Assembly (NCBI RefSeq): GCF_014641455.1
Contig: NZ_BMHT01000006.1
Span: forward strand, 124,001-188,000
Direction of reading: 5' to 3'
Source of the DNA: Hymenobacter cavernae
GTDB lineage: Bacteria; Bacteroidota; Bacteroidia; Cytophagales; Hymenobacteraceae
Length of the DNA: 64,000 bases
The notes beneath the pieces were generated by a model. That model ran no database searches and was not told the DNA's origin. It worked only from the letters and a program-made list of their open reading frames with translations. Made by a program: the position numbers and the translations under genes. This document shows, piece after piece, positions 34,341-43,045 of this stretch (position 1 is its first letter; every line of letters begins with the position of its first letter).

Positions 34341-34445
34341 TGTAGCGCGAAGCTCCTGCTTCGCGTATCGTTGAGCGATGAAGCTAGCACGATAACCTAG
34401 GTGCCGGTCGTTCAACGATACACGAAGCAGGAGCTTCGCGCTACA
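34341..34445. repeat. Palindromic intergenic element, copy A (103 bp), CCTAGGT core
   Basis: It begins GTAGCGCGAAGCTCC and ends GGAGCTTCGCGCTAC. Each end is itself a hairpin (CGCGAAGC / GCTTCGCG-type) and the two ends are inverted copies. The core holds ACCTAGGT (34395-34402) followed by GCCGGTCGTTCAACGA. The element at 58.54 kb shares arms, layout and core. The element at 41.07 kb shares layout and core with different arms. It lies between two co-oriented genes. Confidence 0.85.
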
Positions 34446-34459
34446 TCGTGCTAATACAT

Positions 34460-34467
34460 TATTTTTG
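34460..34467 (+). promoter_or_regulatory. Candidate -7 element TATTTTTG for sbcD
   Basis: It matches TAnnTTTG, 30 bases before the sbcD ATG and just after repeat copy A. Confidence 0.45.
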
Positions 34468-34496
34468 AAGTTGATTTACCCGCTTCAATCCCTGTT

Positions 34497-35720
34497 ATGC
34501 GAATTCTTCACACCGCCGACTGGCACCTAGGTCAGCGCTTTATTGGCGGCAATGAGCGCACCGAGGAGCACCGGCACTTTCTCACCTGGCTGGTGCAAAC
34601 GGTGCGCGAACAGCGCGTAGAAGTGCTCGTGGTGGCCGGCGACGTATTCGATACCGGCTCGCCTTCCAATGCCGCGCTGGAGCTTTACTATAATTTTCTG
34701 CTGCAAATGCAGGCTACCGATTGCCGCGACATTGTGATAGTCGGCGGCAACCACGACTCGCCGGCCACGCTCAACGCGCCCGCTCGCCTCTTGCGCCATC
34801 TGCGCGTGCACGTAGTGGGCTGTGTACCCGACTGCTTTGAAGATCAGGTCATTGTGCTCGATGACGCGCAGGGCAAACCCGGCCTGGTGGTGTGCGCCAT
34901 CCCCTTTCTGCGCGACCGGGACGTGCGCCTCTCCGTGCCGGGCGAATCGGCGGAGGAGCGCGAAATCCGCATCCGCCAGGGCATCGCCGACCACTACGCC
35001 CGTGCCGCCGAGGTGGAGCTGGTGTGGCAGCTTAAGGAAGCCGGCGTGCCCGTGCTGGCCACCGGCCACCTCTACGCCGCCGGGGGCGCCGCGTCCGATT
35101 CGGAGCGCACGATTCACGTCGGCAACCTAGGTCAGGTGTCGGCCGAGCATTTCCCGGCGGTGTTCGACTACGTGGCGCTGGGCCATTTGCACCGGCCGCA
35201 GCGAGTGGGCGGCCGCGAGCATATCCGCTACTCCGGCTCGCCCATTCCGCTGTCCTTCTCCGAAATTGACCACGGCAAGGAAGTTTTGCTGCTGGATTTC
35301 GTTGCGGAAGGCGTTCAGATCGAAGCGCTTGCTGTACCCGGCAGCCGCCGCCTAGCGCGGTTCCACGGCACGCTGGAAGAAGTGCTTTCCAAGCTCACCA
35401 CCTACGACAACGCCGGCTACCTTTTCCCCGCCTGGATCGACGTGGAAGTGCGCTCGGAGCTAGGTCAGACCGAGGTGGCCGAGCAGCTCCTGAAGGTCAT
35501 TACCACCCTCGACCGCACTCAAATAGAAGTACTTAACCGCCGTCACCTACGCCTGGTAGCACTGCGTCCTCTGGATGAGCCGGAGCCGCTCACCCGCAGC
35601 CTCCACGATTTTACGGAGCGGGAAGTATTTGAGCGCCGCCTGGAAAGTGAGCCGGAAGAAGCCCGGGCAGAATTGCTGCGCACCTTCGACGAGCTGCTGG
35701 AGCTGATGCGGGAAGCGTAG
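34497..35720 (+). CDS. sbcD: Exonuclease subunit SbcD (Mre11 family)
   Basis: A 407-aa metallophosphoesterase nuclease that with SbcC processes hairpins, palindromes and double-strand ends. Phosphoesterase motifs are HTADWHLGQ (residues 5-13), VVAGDVFDTG (about 47), IVGGNHDSP (about 85), the later His motifs ATGHLYA and DYVALGHLHRPQ. The capping C-terminal domain runs from about 280. It starts at ATG 34497. sbcC is on the same strand but 1.84 kb downstream, separated by another gene and a decayed toxin-antitoxin locus. The Leu-Gly of the first motif is encoded by the CCTAGGT palindrome. Confidence 0.95.
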   Translation: MRILHTADWHLGQRFIGGNERTEEHRHFLTWLVQTVREQRVEVLVVAGDVFDTGSPSNAALELYYNFLLQMQATDCRDIVIVGGNHDSPATLNAPARLLRHLRVHVVGCVPDCFEDQVIVLDDAQGKPGLVVCAIPFLRDRDVRLSVPGESAEEREIRIRQGIADHYARAAEVELVWQLKEAGVPVLATGHLYAAGGAASDSERTIHVGNLGQVSAEHFPAVFDYVALGHLHRPQRVGGREHIRYSGSPIPLSFSEIDHGKEVLLLDFVAEGVQIEALAVPGSRRLARFHGTLEEVLSKLTTYDNAGYLFPAWIDVEVRSELGQTEVAEQLLKVITTLDRTQIEVLNRRHLRLVALRPLDEPEPLTRSLHDFTEREVFERRLESEPEEARAELLRTFDELLELMREA

Positions 35721-35877
35721 CGCAGACTACAAAACCTAGGTCACTCCACGGCTGAGTTTATTTTCGTTCCTCTCATAACTTTCACTCTGGTAGCGCTGTA
35801 TTGTCTTCTCACGATGCTAGCCTGAAGCAGCTGTAAACCAGCAAGTAGCTTTAAGTCAGCTTAAAAGAAGACGTTTG

Positions 35878-36822
35878 ATGTCGACAGCGCTTACAACAGA
35901 TCATTCGAGTAACACGGCCACGGAGCCAATTACCATTGTGTTGGCTGGCGCTACCGGCGCCCTGGGCCTGCTGATTGCGCATCACCTACGTCGTCGTGGC
36001 GCCGCCGTGCGGGCGTTGGTACGACCTGGTAAAGCCAACACCGCCGAAGCCACCTCGCTGCGCCTGCAAGGAGTTGAAATAGTGGAAGTTGACTACAGCA
36101 ACGCGGCGCAGCTGACGCAAGCCTTCGCGGGCGCTAATTGCGTGGTATCAGCTCTGTCGGGGCTGCGCAAGGTGATTGTGGAAGCCCAAACGCGCTTGCT
36201 CGATGCCGCCGTAGCAGCCGGCGTGTCGCGCTTCATCCCGTCCGACTTTTCGGCTGATTTCACCCGCCTGCCCGAAGGCTCCAACCGCAACTTCGACCTG
36301 CGCCGGGAGTTCCAGCACCGGCTCGATCAGGCACCGATTCAGGCCACCTCCATCCTCAACGGCATGTTCATGGACCTGCTGAAAGGACAGGCGCCGGTCG
36401 TTCTGCAAGGTCCGCGCCGGGTGGTGTACTGGGGCAGCCCCGACCAGCCGCTGGATTTCACCACGATGGTCGACACGGCCAAGTTCACCGCTGCCGCCGC
36501 CCTCGACCGTAGCACCCCTAGGTATTTGCGCGTAGCCGGCGAGGTAGCCACCATCCGCGAGCTGCAAGCCGCCGCCAGCGAAGCCACGGGTCAGCAATAC
36601 AAGCTGTTACGAGCCGGAAGCCTAGGTTTTCTTGCCGGCATGATCAAAGTAACCCGCACGCTGGCACCGGCCAAAAACGAAGTATTCCCGCCCTGGCAGG
36701 GCATGCAATACCTGCACAACATGCTTTCCGGCTTAGCCAAGCTGGAATCGCCGTTGGATAATGACCGCTACCCGGATATCAAGTGGACGAAAGTGCGGGA
36801 TTTATTGGGGGTGAAGCGGTAG
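35878..36822 (+). CDS. NmrA/isoflavone-reductase-like NAD(P)-binding protein
   Basis: A 314-aa atypical short-chain dehydrogenase starting at ATG 35878. The Rossmann motif is LAGATGALGLLIAHHLRRRG (about residues 22-41), and the following R-rich loop (RALVRPGK) suggests NADP(H). FIPSDFSADF near 120 is typical of the phenylcoumaran/isoflavone reductase-like or NmrA group. The usual Tyr-x3-Lys catalytic pair is not evident. It may be a redox sensor or reductase; the substrate is unknown. It sits between sbcD and sbcC, where nothing is normally inserted, and it ends at a strong terminator. Confidence 0.85.
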   Translation: MSTALTTDHSSNTATEPITIVLAGATGALGLLIAHHLRRRGAAVRALVRPGKANTAEATSLRLQGVEIVEVDYSNAAQLTQAFAGANCVVSALSGLRKVIVEAQTRLLDAAVAAGVSRFIPSDFSADFTRLPEGSNRNFDLRREFQHRLDQAPIQATSILNGMFMDLLKGQAPVVLQGPRRVVYWGSPDQPLDFTTMVDTAKFTAAAALDRSTPRYLRVAGEVATIRELQAAASEATGQQYKLLRAGSLGFLAGMIKVTRTLAPAKNEVFPPWQGMQYLHNMLSGLAKLESPLDNDRYPDIKWTKVRDLLGVKR

Positions 36823-36841
36823 GCCGAGGCAATGCTGCTTA

Positions 36842-36890
36842 TAAAACCAGCAACGCCACCTAGGTTGCCTAGGTGTCGTTGCTGGTTTTA
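36842..36890. terminator. Long hairpin terminator built around two CCTAGG palindromes
   Basis: TAAAACCAGCAACG pairs with CGTTGCTGGTTTTA, and inside this CACCTAGG pairs with CCTAGGTG around a 3-base loop (TTG). One mismatched pair separates the two parts. CCTAGG occurs once on each side of the hairpin. It serves the NmrA-like gene and could also act in reverse. Confidence 0.85.
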
Positions 36891-36891
36891 G

Positions 36892-37014
36892 CTTTTCCAC
36901 TGTCACTTGATGCCGAGTAAGTTGAGCATCGAGCCATGCCGCGTTAGCAGTTGGCAGTCTACCTAACACCAAATCAATAACAGCGTTGCTATCTGCTAAA
37001 TATCCCGCTCCCAT
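36892..37014 (-). pseudogene. Truncated PIN-domain toxin (VapC-like), N terminus only
   Basis: From ATG 37014 the minus strand encodes MGAGYLADSNAVIDLVLGRL, then PTANAAWLDAQL. This is the start of a PIN ribonuclease toxin with the first catalytic Asp (ADSN). After about 40 residues the sequence runs into the terminator hairpin and the remaining three acidic positions are missing. It overlaps the end of the antitoxin relic by 19 bases, as in intact toxin-antitoxin operons. Confidence 0.7.
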
Positions 37015-37220
37015 TCGTTTCGAATTTCCTGTAAGTATTTGTCCCACTCTTCGGCTGCTTTTGGGGATATAGCAGCCAGCGCACCGGCCCACTTGCGCGG
37101 CGAGACAGGAATATTCGAAGCGGGTGCGTCGGTCACAACTCCCACTACCCGCACGTCTTTTTACTGGCGCAGCGCCTCTACGGCGGCCTCATTCGGAACT
37201 TCTACTAATACCAAGGTCAT
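36996..37220 (-). pseudogene. Antitoxin relic with an in-frame TAA
   Basis: From ATG 37220 the frame reads MTLVLVEVPNEAAVEALRQ, then TAA at codon 20, and continues in the same frame as KDVRVVGVVTDAP to AAEEWDKYLQEIRNEWERDI and TAG. The second part is a typical antitoxin C terminus that wraps a PIN toxin. It overlaps the toxin ATG. One base change would restore a 74-residue protein. Confidence 0.65.
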
Positions 37221-37558
37221 AGCGCTGATGCTTTTAGCGGAAGATACGAAAGCCACTGCAATGATGGATAACGCCTTCATTATGCAAGAGTGCTGGCTAG
37301 TAGAATTCCCGCGTTCATGCCAACGCTTATTTTAGCAGAATCTTCACTACCAGCCACCTAGGTTATATTTCTAACCGGAACCTAGGATGACGGCTGCACA
37401 GTTGCCGCCTATTCGCAGTAACTTCGTGGTTCGAGTGGCAGTGGGTTTGTTTGGATAGTAGTAGCACAAGCCTTTCAACTTCGTTGTTGCACGCCAAACA
37501 CGACCAGCCGCTACGTTCGCAATCATTTTCCGGCTCCTTCCCAAGCCGGCTTTCACCT
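37221..37558. other. Non-coding gap of about 340 bases before sbcC
   Basis: Two CCTAGG palindromes, at 37357 and 37381, face each other 18 bases apart (ACCTAGGTTATA and CCGGAACCTAGGAT). The gap presumably held the promoter of the dead antitoxin and holds that of sbcC. No gene is supported. The frame of sbcC is open upstream to 37451 but lacks family similarity there. Confidence 0.5.
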
Positions 37559-40500
37559 ATGAAAATTCTCCGCGTCCGCTTCTTCAATCTTAACTCTCTG
37601 CGCGGGCAGCACGAAGTCGATTTTGCCAACTCGCCCCTGGTCGATGCTGGCCTGTTTGCCATCACCGGCGCGACCGGCGCGGGCAAAACCACCATCCTCG
37701 ACGCCATTACCCTAGCCCTCTACGGCCAGGTGCCGCGCCACGACGGCAGCGGCCCCGAGCAGGTGATGAGCCACGGCACCGGTGAAAGCTGGGCGGAAGT
37801 GGAGTTTGCCGTGAACGGCAACCTGTACCGCGCCAAGTGGGGCCAGCACCGCGCCCGCAAGCGCCCCGACGGGCCGTTGCAGGACTCGCGCATGGAGCTG
37901 AGCGAGCGGCGCGTGGTGGAAGGCGAGGAAACGTGGCCTTTCCTGGAAACCTACAAGTCGAAGGTACCCAGCAAGGTAGCAGAGCTGAGCGGCCTAGAAT
38001 ACCGGCAGTTTTTGCGGTCGGTGCTGCTGGCGCAGGGCGAGTTTACGCGGTTTTTGAAGTCGAGCCCCGGCGAGCGGGCGCAGCTGCTGGAGAAGATTAC
38101 CGACACGCGGAAGTACTCCGATATTTCCGTTTTCGCCTTTCGCAAAGCCAAAGAAGAGGCGCAGCAGGTGGACGTGCTGCGTGCCGGGCTGGCCGGCGTA
38201 ACATTACTCTCCACCGACGAAGTAGCAGCGCTGGAAGCCGAAGTACAAGAGCTGCAAAAGCAGCTAAGCACCGCCACCGCTGAGCAGCAGCGCCTCGCTG
38301 AAGCGCAGAGCTGGCTCAAGCGCCTGGTCGACCTCACGACCCAGCAGCACCGGGGTGAGCAGCAGCTTACCGAGCTGACTGCCAGGGCCGCAATGCTCGT
38401 GCCCGTGCAGCAACGCCTGGAAAAGCATACGCAGGCTCTCCCCTTCCGCACGCCGTGGGCGTTGTTGCAGCGCGCCGAAGAGGACATTCAGAAGCTCCAG
38501 CGCAGTGCCGACGAGCTGCGGCAGCAGTTGCCGCCGCTCCAGCAACACCTAGCCTCTGCCGCGCAGCTGCGCACCGCCGCCGCCGAGGCCCGCGAAGCCG
38601 CCCTGGCTACCCAACAGGAACAGGAGCCGCGCCTGCGCGAAGCCGAACAGCTCGACTTACTGGTGCGGCGCGACGAGGAACAGCTTCGGCTAGCCAAGCA
38701 GGAATACGAGCAGAAGAATGAGCAGTGCAAACGCCAGAAGACCGAGCTGGATCAGCTCACGGCCCAAACCAAGGGCTTCCGCCAGCAGGCCGCGGACCTA
38801 GGTGCCTGGCTCAACCAACACCGCCCGCTGGCCGAGCTGGCCGACACGCTGCCGGAGCTGACGGCCCACCTTCAGGATTGGGACCACCTACGCAGTGAGC
38901 TAGGTCAGTTGGGCCAGCGGCAGCAGGAGCTTCGACAGCGGCAGCGCCAAGCCACTGAGGCAGCGGCCAGCTATCAGCAGCAAGCCACCCTTGCGCAGCA
39001 GCAGCTCGCCGACCTAGGTGCGCAGCAGCAAACCGCCGCCACGCACCGCGACCAGTGGCTGCGGCGCCTGCACCACCACGCGGCGCAGCTGCAGCGCGAT
39101 TATCAGGCGCAGCAGCAGCACTGGGACGATTTGCGCCGCTCCATGCAGCTTCAGCAACTCATTCTTTCGCACACCGAAACGCGGGAGCTGCTGACGCCGG
39201 GCGAGCCGTGCCCCGTGTGCGGTGCCCTTGAGCATCCGTTTGCGGCGGGCTTGCTGGGTGTCAGTGAAGAATCATTGGCGCGCGACAAGAACCGCGAGGA
39301 GGAGCTAAGTCAGCAGGTGCGGGCCCTGAACACGCGCCTGAACCGCGCCTCCACCTACGTGAACATGCTGGAGCAGGCGGGCGGTCAGCTTGCGGCCACT
39401 ACGCCCGAGATTCTGCCTCTGCTGCTGGAAGCCGATGAAAAAGCCGCGGCCGACGAAGTGAAAGCCGCGGTGCAGCGCCTGCGCGAGCTGGAGCAGCAGC
39501 GCCCCGCCGCCGAAGTAGCGTTGGCGCAAGCACGTAGTCAGCAGGAAAGCGCCGCCCGGCAACAGCAAGAATATCAGACGGATGCCGCCAACGTAGAAGC
39601 TAGCCTTCGCGACGCCGAGGAGCGCGTGCCGCTGGTGAAGCAGCAGATCAGCAGCCTGCTCAGCAGCTTCGGCTTGCGCTTCAACGAGGAAAACGGGCGC
39701 GAGCTGATTACGCGGTGCCGGCAGCTCAGCGCGGAGTTTGAGCAGAAAAAAGCCAACCTGGCTTCCCTGGAAAAGCAGAGCGAAGCCAGCGGAGCCACGC
39801 TGAAGGAATTGGAGAAAAACCACGCTGAAACGCACCAGTGGCTGCGCGAAAACAAGCAAGGGTTACTAGATAAACACGCAGCTATTCAGCAGCAAAAAGC
39901 GCAGCGGCAAACGCTATTCGCTGGTGCTGACGTAGCCGCCGCTCGCCAGCACCTGGCCGACGAAGTGCAGCGCCGCACCACCGAGCTGGAGCGCCTCACC
40001 CAGGCCCTAAGTGAGCAGCAAACCCGCCTAGCCCGCCTCGACGAGCAGCTTCGGCAACGCGAACAGGATGCCCAACAGCAGCAACAGGAGCGCCAGCAGC
40101 AACACGCTGCCTTAGTAGTGGGCCTCGCCGCCGCCGGCCTCCCCGACAACCCAACGGAGCTAACCACACTGCTGCTCCCTGACACCGAAGCGCGCCGCCT
40201 CACCGATGAGCTTCAGGCCCACGAGCGCGCCGTGGCTGCCACGCAGCAGCGCCTCGCCGAAGCAGCCCAGCAGCTTCAGGCGGAGCAAGCGCGTGCGCTA
40301 ACGGATGAACCCTCGGAGACGATCAACGAAAAACAAAAAGCCAACAGCGAAAAGCTAGCATTGCTCAACCAGCAGCTAGGTCAGCGGCAGCAGCGGCTCA
40401 CCGATCATCACCGGGGGCTGGAGCGGCATGCGCAACTGGCGGTTGCCCTGGAAAAGCAGCAGCAGGAAGCCCGCCGTTGGCGCGGCCTCGCCGACCTTAT

Positions 40501-40990
40501 CGGGGCGGCTGATGGCAAGAAGTTCAGCGAGTTTGCGCAGGGCCTTACCCTGGCCCGCCTGACGGAGCTGGCCAACCGCCACCTGCACCGCCTCAACGAC
40601 CGCTACCGCATCACGCGCAACCCCGACGAGCACCTCGACTTGCTCATCATCGACCACTACCAGGCCGACAGCACCCGCTCCATGAACTCGCTTTCGGGCG
40701 GGGAAAGCTTCCTGGTGAGCTTGGCCCTGGCCCTAGGTTTGTCGGAGCTGGCGGGTCATAAAACGCAGATTGATACGCTGTTCATTGATGAAGGCTTCGG
40801 CACGCTCGACCCGGATGCACTGGATGTTGCACTTTCTGCCCTCGAAACCTTGCAGGGTTCCGGCAAAATGATCGGCATCATCTCGCACGTCGACGCGCTG
40901 AAGGAACGCGTGACCACGCAGGTGCAGGTGCGCAAAGGTGCCGCCGGCGTCAGCTCGCTGCGCGTCGTTGGGTTTGGAGAAGCTAGCTAG
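37559..40990 (+). CDS. sbcC: Exonuclease subunit SbcC (Rad50 family)
   Basis: A 1143-aa SMC-like ATPase, partner of SbcD. Walker A is GATGAGKTT at 37-45, starting from ATG 37559 (MKILRVRFFNLNSLRG). Long coiled coils rich in Gln/Ala/Glu surround a zinc hook CPVC at about 551-554. The C-terminal lobe has the ABC signature NSLSGGESFLVSLALALGLS, Walker B TLFIDEGFG and the D-loop. The complex cuts hairpins and palindromes and trims DNA ends, so it would act directly on the many palindromic repeats seen here. It is followed by a nested palindromic element. Confidence 0.95.
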   Translation: MKILRVRFFNLNSLRGQHEVDFANSPLVDAGLFAITGATGAGKTTILDAITLALYGQVPRHDGSGPEQVMSHGTGESWAEVEFAVNGNLYRAKWGQHRARKRPDGPLQDSRMELSERRVVEGEETWPFLETYKSKVPSKVAELSGLEYRQFLRSVLLAQGEFTRFLKSSPGERAQLLEKITDTRKYSDISVFAFRKAKEEAQQVDVLRAGLAGVTLLSTDEVAALEAEVQELQKQLSTATAEQQRLAEAQSWLKRLVDLTTQQHRGEQQLTELTARAAMLVPVQQRLEKHTQALPFRTPWALLQRAEEDIQKLQRSADELRQQLPPLQQHLASAAQLRTAAAEAREAALATQQEQEPRLREAEQLDLLVRRDEEQLRLAKQEYEQKNEQCKRQKTELDQLTAQTKGFRQQAADLGAWLNQHRPLAELADTLPELTAHLQDWDHLRSELGQLGQRQQELRQRQRQATEAAASYQQQATLAQQQLADLGAQQQTAATHRDQWLRRLHHHAAQLQRDYQAQQQHWDDLRRSMQLQQLILSHTETRELLTPGEPCPVCGALEHPFAAGLLGVSEESLARDKNREEELSQQVRALNTRLNRASTYVNMLEQAGGQLAATTPEILPLLLEADEKAAADEVKAAVQRLRELEQQRPAAEVALAQARSQQESAARQQQEYQTDAANVEASLRDAEERVPLVKQQISSLLSSFGLRFNEENGRELITRCRQLSAEFEQKKANLASLEKQSEASGATLKELEKNHAETHQWLRENKQGLLDKHAAIQQQKAQRQTLFAGADVAAARQHLADEVQRRTTELERLTQALSEQQTRLARLDEQLRQREQDAQQQQQERQQQHAALVVGLAAAGLPDNPTELTTLLLPDTEARRLTDELQAHERAVAATQQRLAEAAQQLQAEQARALTDEPSETINEKQKANSEKLALLNQQLGQRQQRLTDHHRGLERHAQLAVALEKQQQEARRWRGLADLIGAADGKKFSEFAQGLTLARLTELANRHLHRLNDRYRITRNPDEHLDLLIIDHYQADSTRSMNSLSGGESFLVSLALALGLSELAGHKTQIDTLFIDEGFGTLDPDALDVALSALETLQGSGKMIGIISHVDALKERVTTQVQVRKGAAGVSSLRVVGFGEAS

Positions 40991-41000
40991 GTTTACGAGA

Positions 41001-41220
41001 CCGTCATGCTTCATCTGGCGTCTGCTTGTCGAAGCATCTCTCCCACCTCGCTGCGGACGCCAGAACCCTGTAGAGACGCAACATTTTGCGTCTCCTCGTT
41101 GAACGACCGGCCTTGAACAACCTAGGTAAACAACATCAGCAACGATTGAGACGCAAAATATTGCGTCTCTACAATCGACAGGCGAGGCAGTAGAGAGGCT
41201 TCGACAAGCGGACCCCAGTT
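41001..41220. repeat. Outer inverted repeat (GCTTGTCGAAGC arms) enclosing another element
   Basis: The left arm near 41023-41055 (GCTTGTCGAAGCATCTCT) and the right arm near 41181-41210 (AGAGAGGCTTCGACAAGC) are imperfect inverted copies. They match the arm type of the element at 26.1 kb. The interval between them is filled by the 103-bp inner element, so this looks like one repeat inserted in the loop of another. Confidence 0.65.
41070..41172. repeat. Palindromic intergenic element, inner copy (103 bp), CCTAGGT core
   Basis: It begins GTAGAGACGCAAC and ends ATTGCGTCTCTAC. Each end forms its own hairpin (GAGACGCAA / TTGCGTCTC). The centre has ACCTAGGT at 41120-41127, and the segment TCGTTGAACGACCGG matches, in reverse orientation, the core of copies A (34.3 kb) and C (58.5 kb). 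Length and layout are the same although the arms differ. Confidence 0.8.
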
Positions 41221-41255
41221 AGCCTAATTTCCCATAAACCTAGCTTTCTATTCAC

Positions 41256-42329
41256 CTACAAAGCCACGGCATTCACGCCGGTTTCGCGGATTTCGGCCCA
41301 AGACCAATAGCGCTTCGGCCTGATGGCGGCGTAGCGCTGCTTGAAAAACGCTACTACTTCCTGCTCAGCTACTTCTGCTGAAATTGAGGACGCATATATC
41401 GGGCGCTGATCGGGGTCGGCGTAGCGCTGGGCTTTGTTCAGGCCTTTGCCGGAGAGACGCAGCAGCGGCCCCGTATCGGTCACGGGGTCGAAGGTCCAGC
41501 GGCGGGCGCTGGTTTCCAGCGCGTTCAGCCGGGCCGCTAAGCCATCGAGCGGCAGGCGGGGCAGCGTGGGGCGCGACTCCAGGTCAATCCAGGTAGTGTA
41601 TTTATATTCAAGCTCATAGCGTTGCCCGCTGTAGCAGCTCAGCACAATATCGAAGCCGGCAGTCGGGCCGAACAGGGCGTAATACGGCAGCGGCTCCGGC
41701 GTATGCACCACGATCAGACCAATGTCAGGGTAGCGCGTGTAGTGCGTGGCGGAGCTTTGCATGATGGCCCTGGCCGCGCGCATGCGGTTGTATTCCGGCT
41801 CCCATTCGGCCCGACCTAGGTCTGGGTTTTCCAGAATCGCACCAAACGCCGGCAGAAACCACTCAAACTTATCCGCTGAGGCTTCATCTTCCCGGCGGCG
41901 CACAGCCGGCGCTCCGAACGGCGGGTAAAACAGCTCCTTCTCCTTGGCATTGAGCCAGCAAACCAGCTTCAGCGCCTGCTCGGATAGCGGATTATTCCAG
42001 TCCAGCTCCCGAAAATCACCTAGCGTAGCCGTCAGACGCAATAAAGCTTCATGCCGCAGCGCCGCCTCGGGGTGCAGCAGGCTCCAGACGCCCACAAAGC
42101 CATCCACATCGAAATGATTGGCCGAAACGGCCGCCGCTTCCAGCCCCGGCGTAGCGGGCGCGTGCAAAGCGCGCAGCACGGAGCCGGCGCTGGTATCGTC
42201 GCGCAAGGGCTCGGGCGTAGCGGCTCCGCGCCAGTGCGCTAACACCAGCGTGGCACCCAGACCGGTGCTATCTACCAGAATAGTAGGTTGTTGCCGAAGC
42301 TGCGTGAAGGAAACGAAATAGTGAGCCAT
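41256..42329 (-). CDS. Hypothetical protein, 357 aa (possible DUF6687)
   Basis: A large soluble protein without signal peptide or membrane helix. Near residue 68, SANHFDVDGFVGVWSLLHPE has closely spaced His and Asp residues, which could bind metal. The middle holds WEPEYNRMRAARAIM, and the C-terminal part has many Trp/Tyr (YELEYKYTTWIDLESRP; YWSWAEIRETG). I link it only weakly to an uncharacterised Bacteroidota family (DUF6687). It stands alone after the nested repeat. Confidence 0.65.
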   Translation of the reverse strand: MAHYFVSFTQLRQQPTILVDSTGLGATLVLAHWRGAATPEPLRDDTSAGSVLRALHAPATPGLEAAAVSANHFDVDGFVGVWSLLHPEAALRHEALLRLTATLGDFRELDWNNPLSEQALKLVCWLNAKEKELFYPPFGAPAVRRREDEASADKFEWFLPAFGAILENPDLGRAEWEPEYNRMRAARAIMQSSATHYTRYPDIGLIVVHTPEPLPYYALFGPTAGFDIVLSCYSGQRYELEYKYTTWIDLESRPTLPRLPLDGLAARLNALETSARRWTFDPVTDTGPLLRLSGKGLNKAQRYADPDQRPIYASSISAEVAEQEVVAFFKQRYAAIRPKRYWSWAEIRETGVNAVAL

Positions 42330-42465
42330 ACTTTAGTTGAAAGCCTACCCAAAGCTAGGTAGCGCCGTGTTAGTAGGCCTGTGGGCCATTAAGTAGTACG
42401 AAGTCAGAAGCCTACCAGCCCGAATATAAACGACGTATGCGCTTGTCTACCCGAACACCTAGGTA

Positions 42466-42483
42466 GCTCGACCTAGGTCGAGC
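42466..42483. repeat. Perfect 18-bp palindrome centred on ACCTAGGT
   Basis: GCTCGACCTAGGTCGAGC is fully self-complementary. Another ACCTAGGT lies 13 bases upstream (42458-42465). It is immediately beyond the HNH stop codon on the minus strand and may act as a cruciform or terminator. Confidence 0.7.
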
Positions 42484-42485
42484 GG

Positions 42486-42821
42486 CTACGAGCGGCGGCT
42501 CCTACGGTTGGAAATGTGCTCTACCCGGCCGCGCCGTACCCAGTGCAGGTACTTCTGCAACTCCTCCGCCTCGCGCAGCGCTTCGATGGTGCCGTATTTG
42601 CGGGCCAGCTCCCGATTGCTTAGCAGCAAATGCACGGTGCTGTGGCAGGGTTGGCACAAATCGGCTACGGGCCCGTAGCGGCCTCCTTCCTCGCGCGGCA
42701 CCAGGTGGTGGCGCGTGACGTGCCGAACGTGGCGCAAACACAGCTGACACTGCGGCTCCGCACTCGATTTTGCGCTGATTTCGCGGATCTGCTCAGCACG
42801 AGCCGCACGACGACGTGGCAT
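42486..42821 (-). CDS. HNH endonuclease family protein
   Basis: A 111-aa protein with a complete HNH finger: CQLCLRHVRHVTRHHLVPRE (first CxxC and the catalytic HH), then LCQPCHSTVHLLLSN (second CxxC, with the last His). The flanks are basic, with an Arg-rich tail (RGRVEHISNRRSRRS) suited to DNA binding. This short stand-alone form is widespread in Bacteroidota and resembles repair or housekeeping HNH proteins more than homing enzymes. There is no associated phage or restriction gene. Confidence 0.85.
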   Translation of the reverse strand: MPRRRAARAEQIREISAKSSAEPQCQLCLRHVRHVTRHHLVPREEGGRYGPVADLCQPCHSTVHLLLSNRELARKYGTIEALREAEELQKYLHWVRRGRVEHISNRRSRRS

Positions 42822-43045
42822 AAGCAGTATAGATTCGGTAGTAATAAACCGGTTTTACTAAGTATTTTTTCAAAATGTTCGACCTTTTCCTATCAACTTA
42901 TCAAAGCACCTAGCTTCTGGACGAGCTTTTCGCTCCTGTTTGGCCAATATTTTGCTTTCGGTTTATACGGGTGAAGCCCGGCGGGGTATGCGCTAAGCCG
43001 GCCTCATATCTTACCCTTTTGTCAATCGTCATTCTTCTAGCTGTT

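Noticed and set aside
36802..37092. A 96-codon minus-strand ORF taken as one gene
   Set aside because: Only residues from the internal ATG at 37014 look like a protein (PIN toxin start). The upstream part is the antitoxin in another frame and the downstream part runs through a terminator.
37451..37558. N-terminal extension of SbcC
   Set aside because: The extra 36 residues are Ser-rich and unrelated; the conserved MKILRVRFFNL start follows at 37559.
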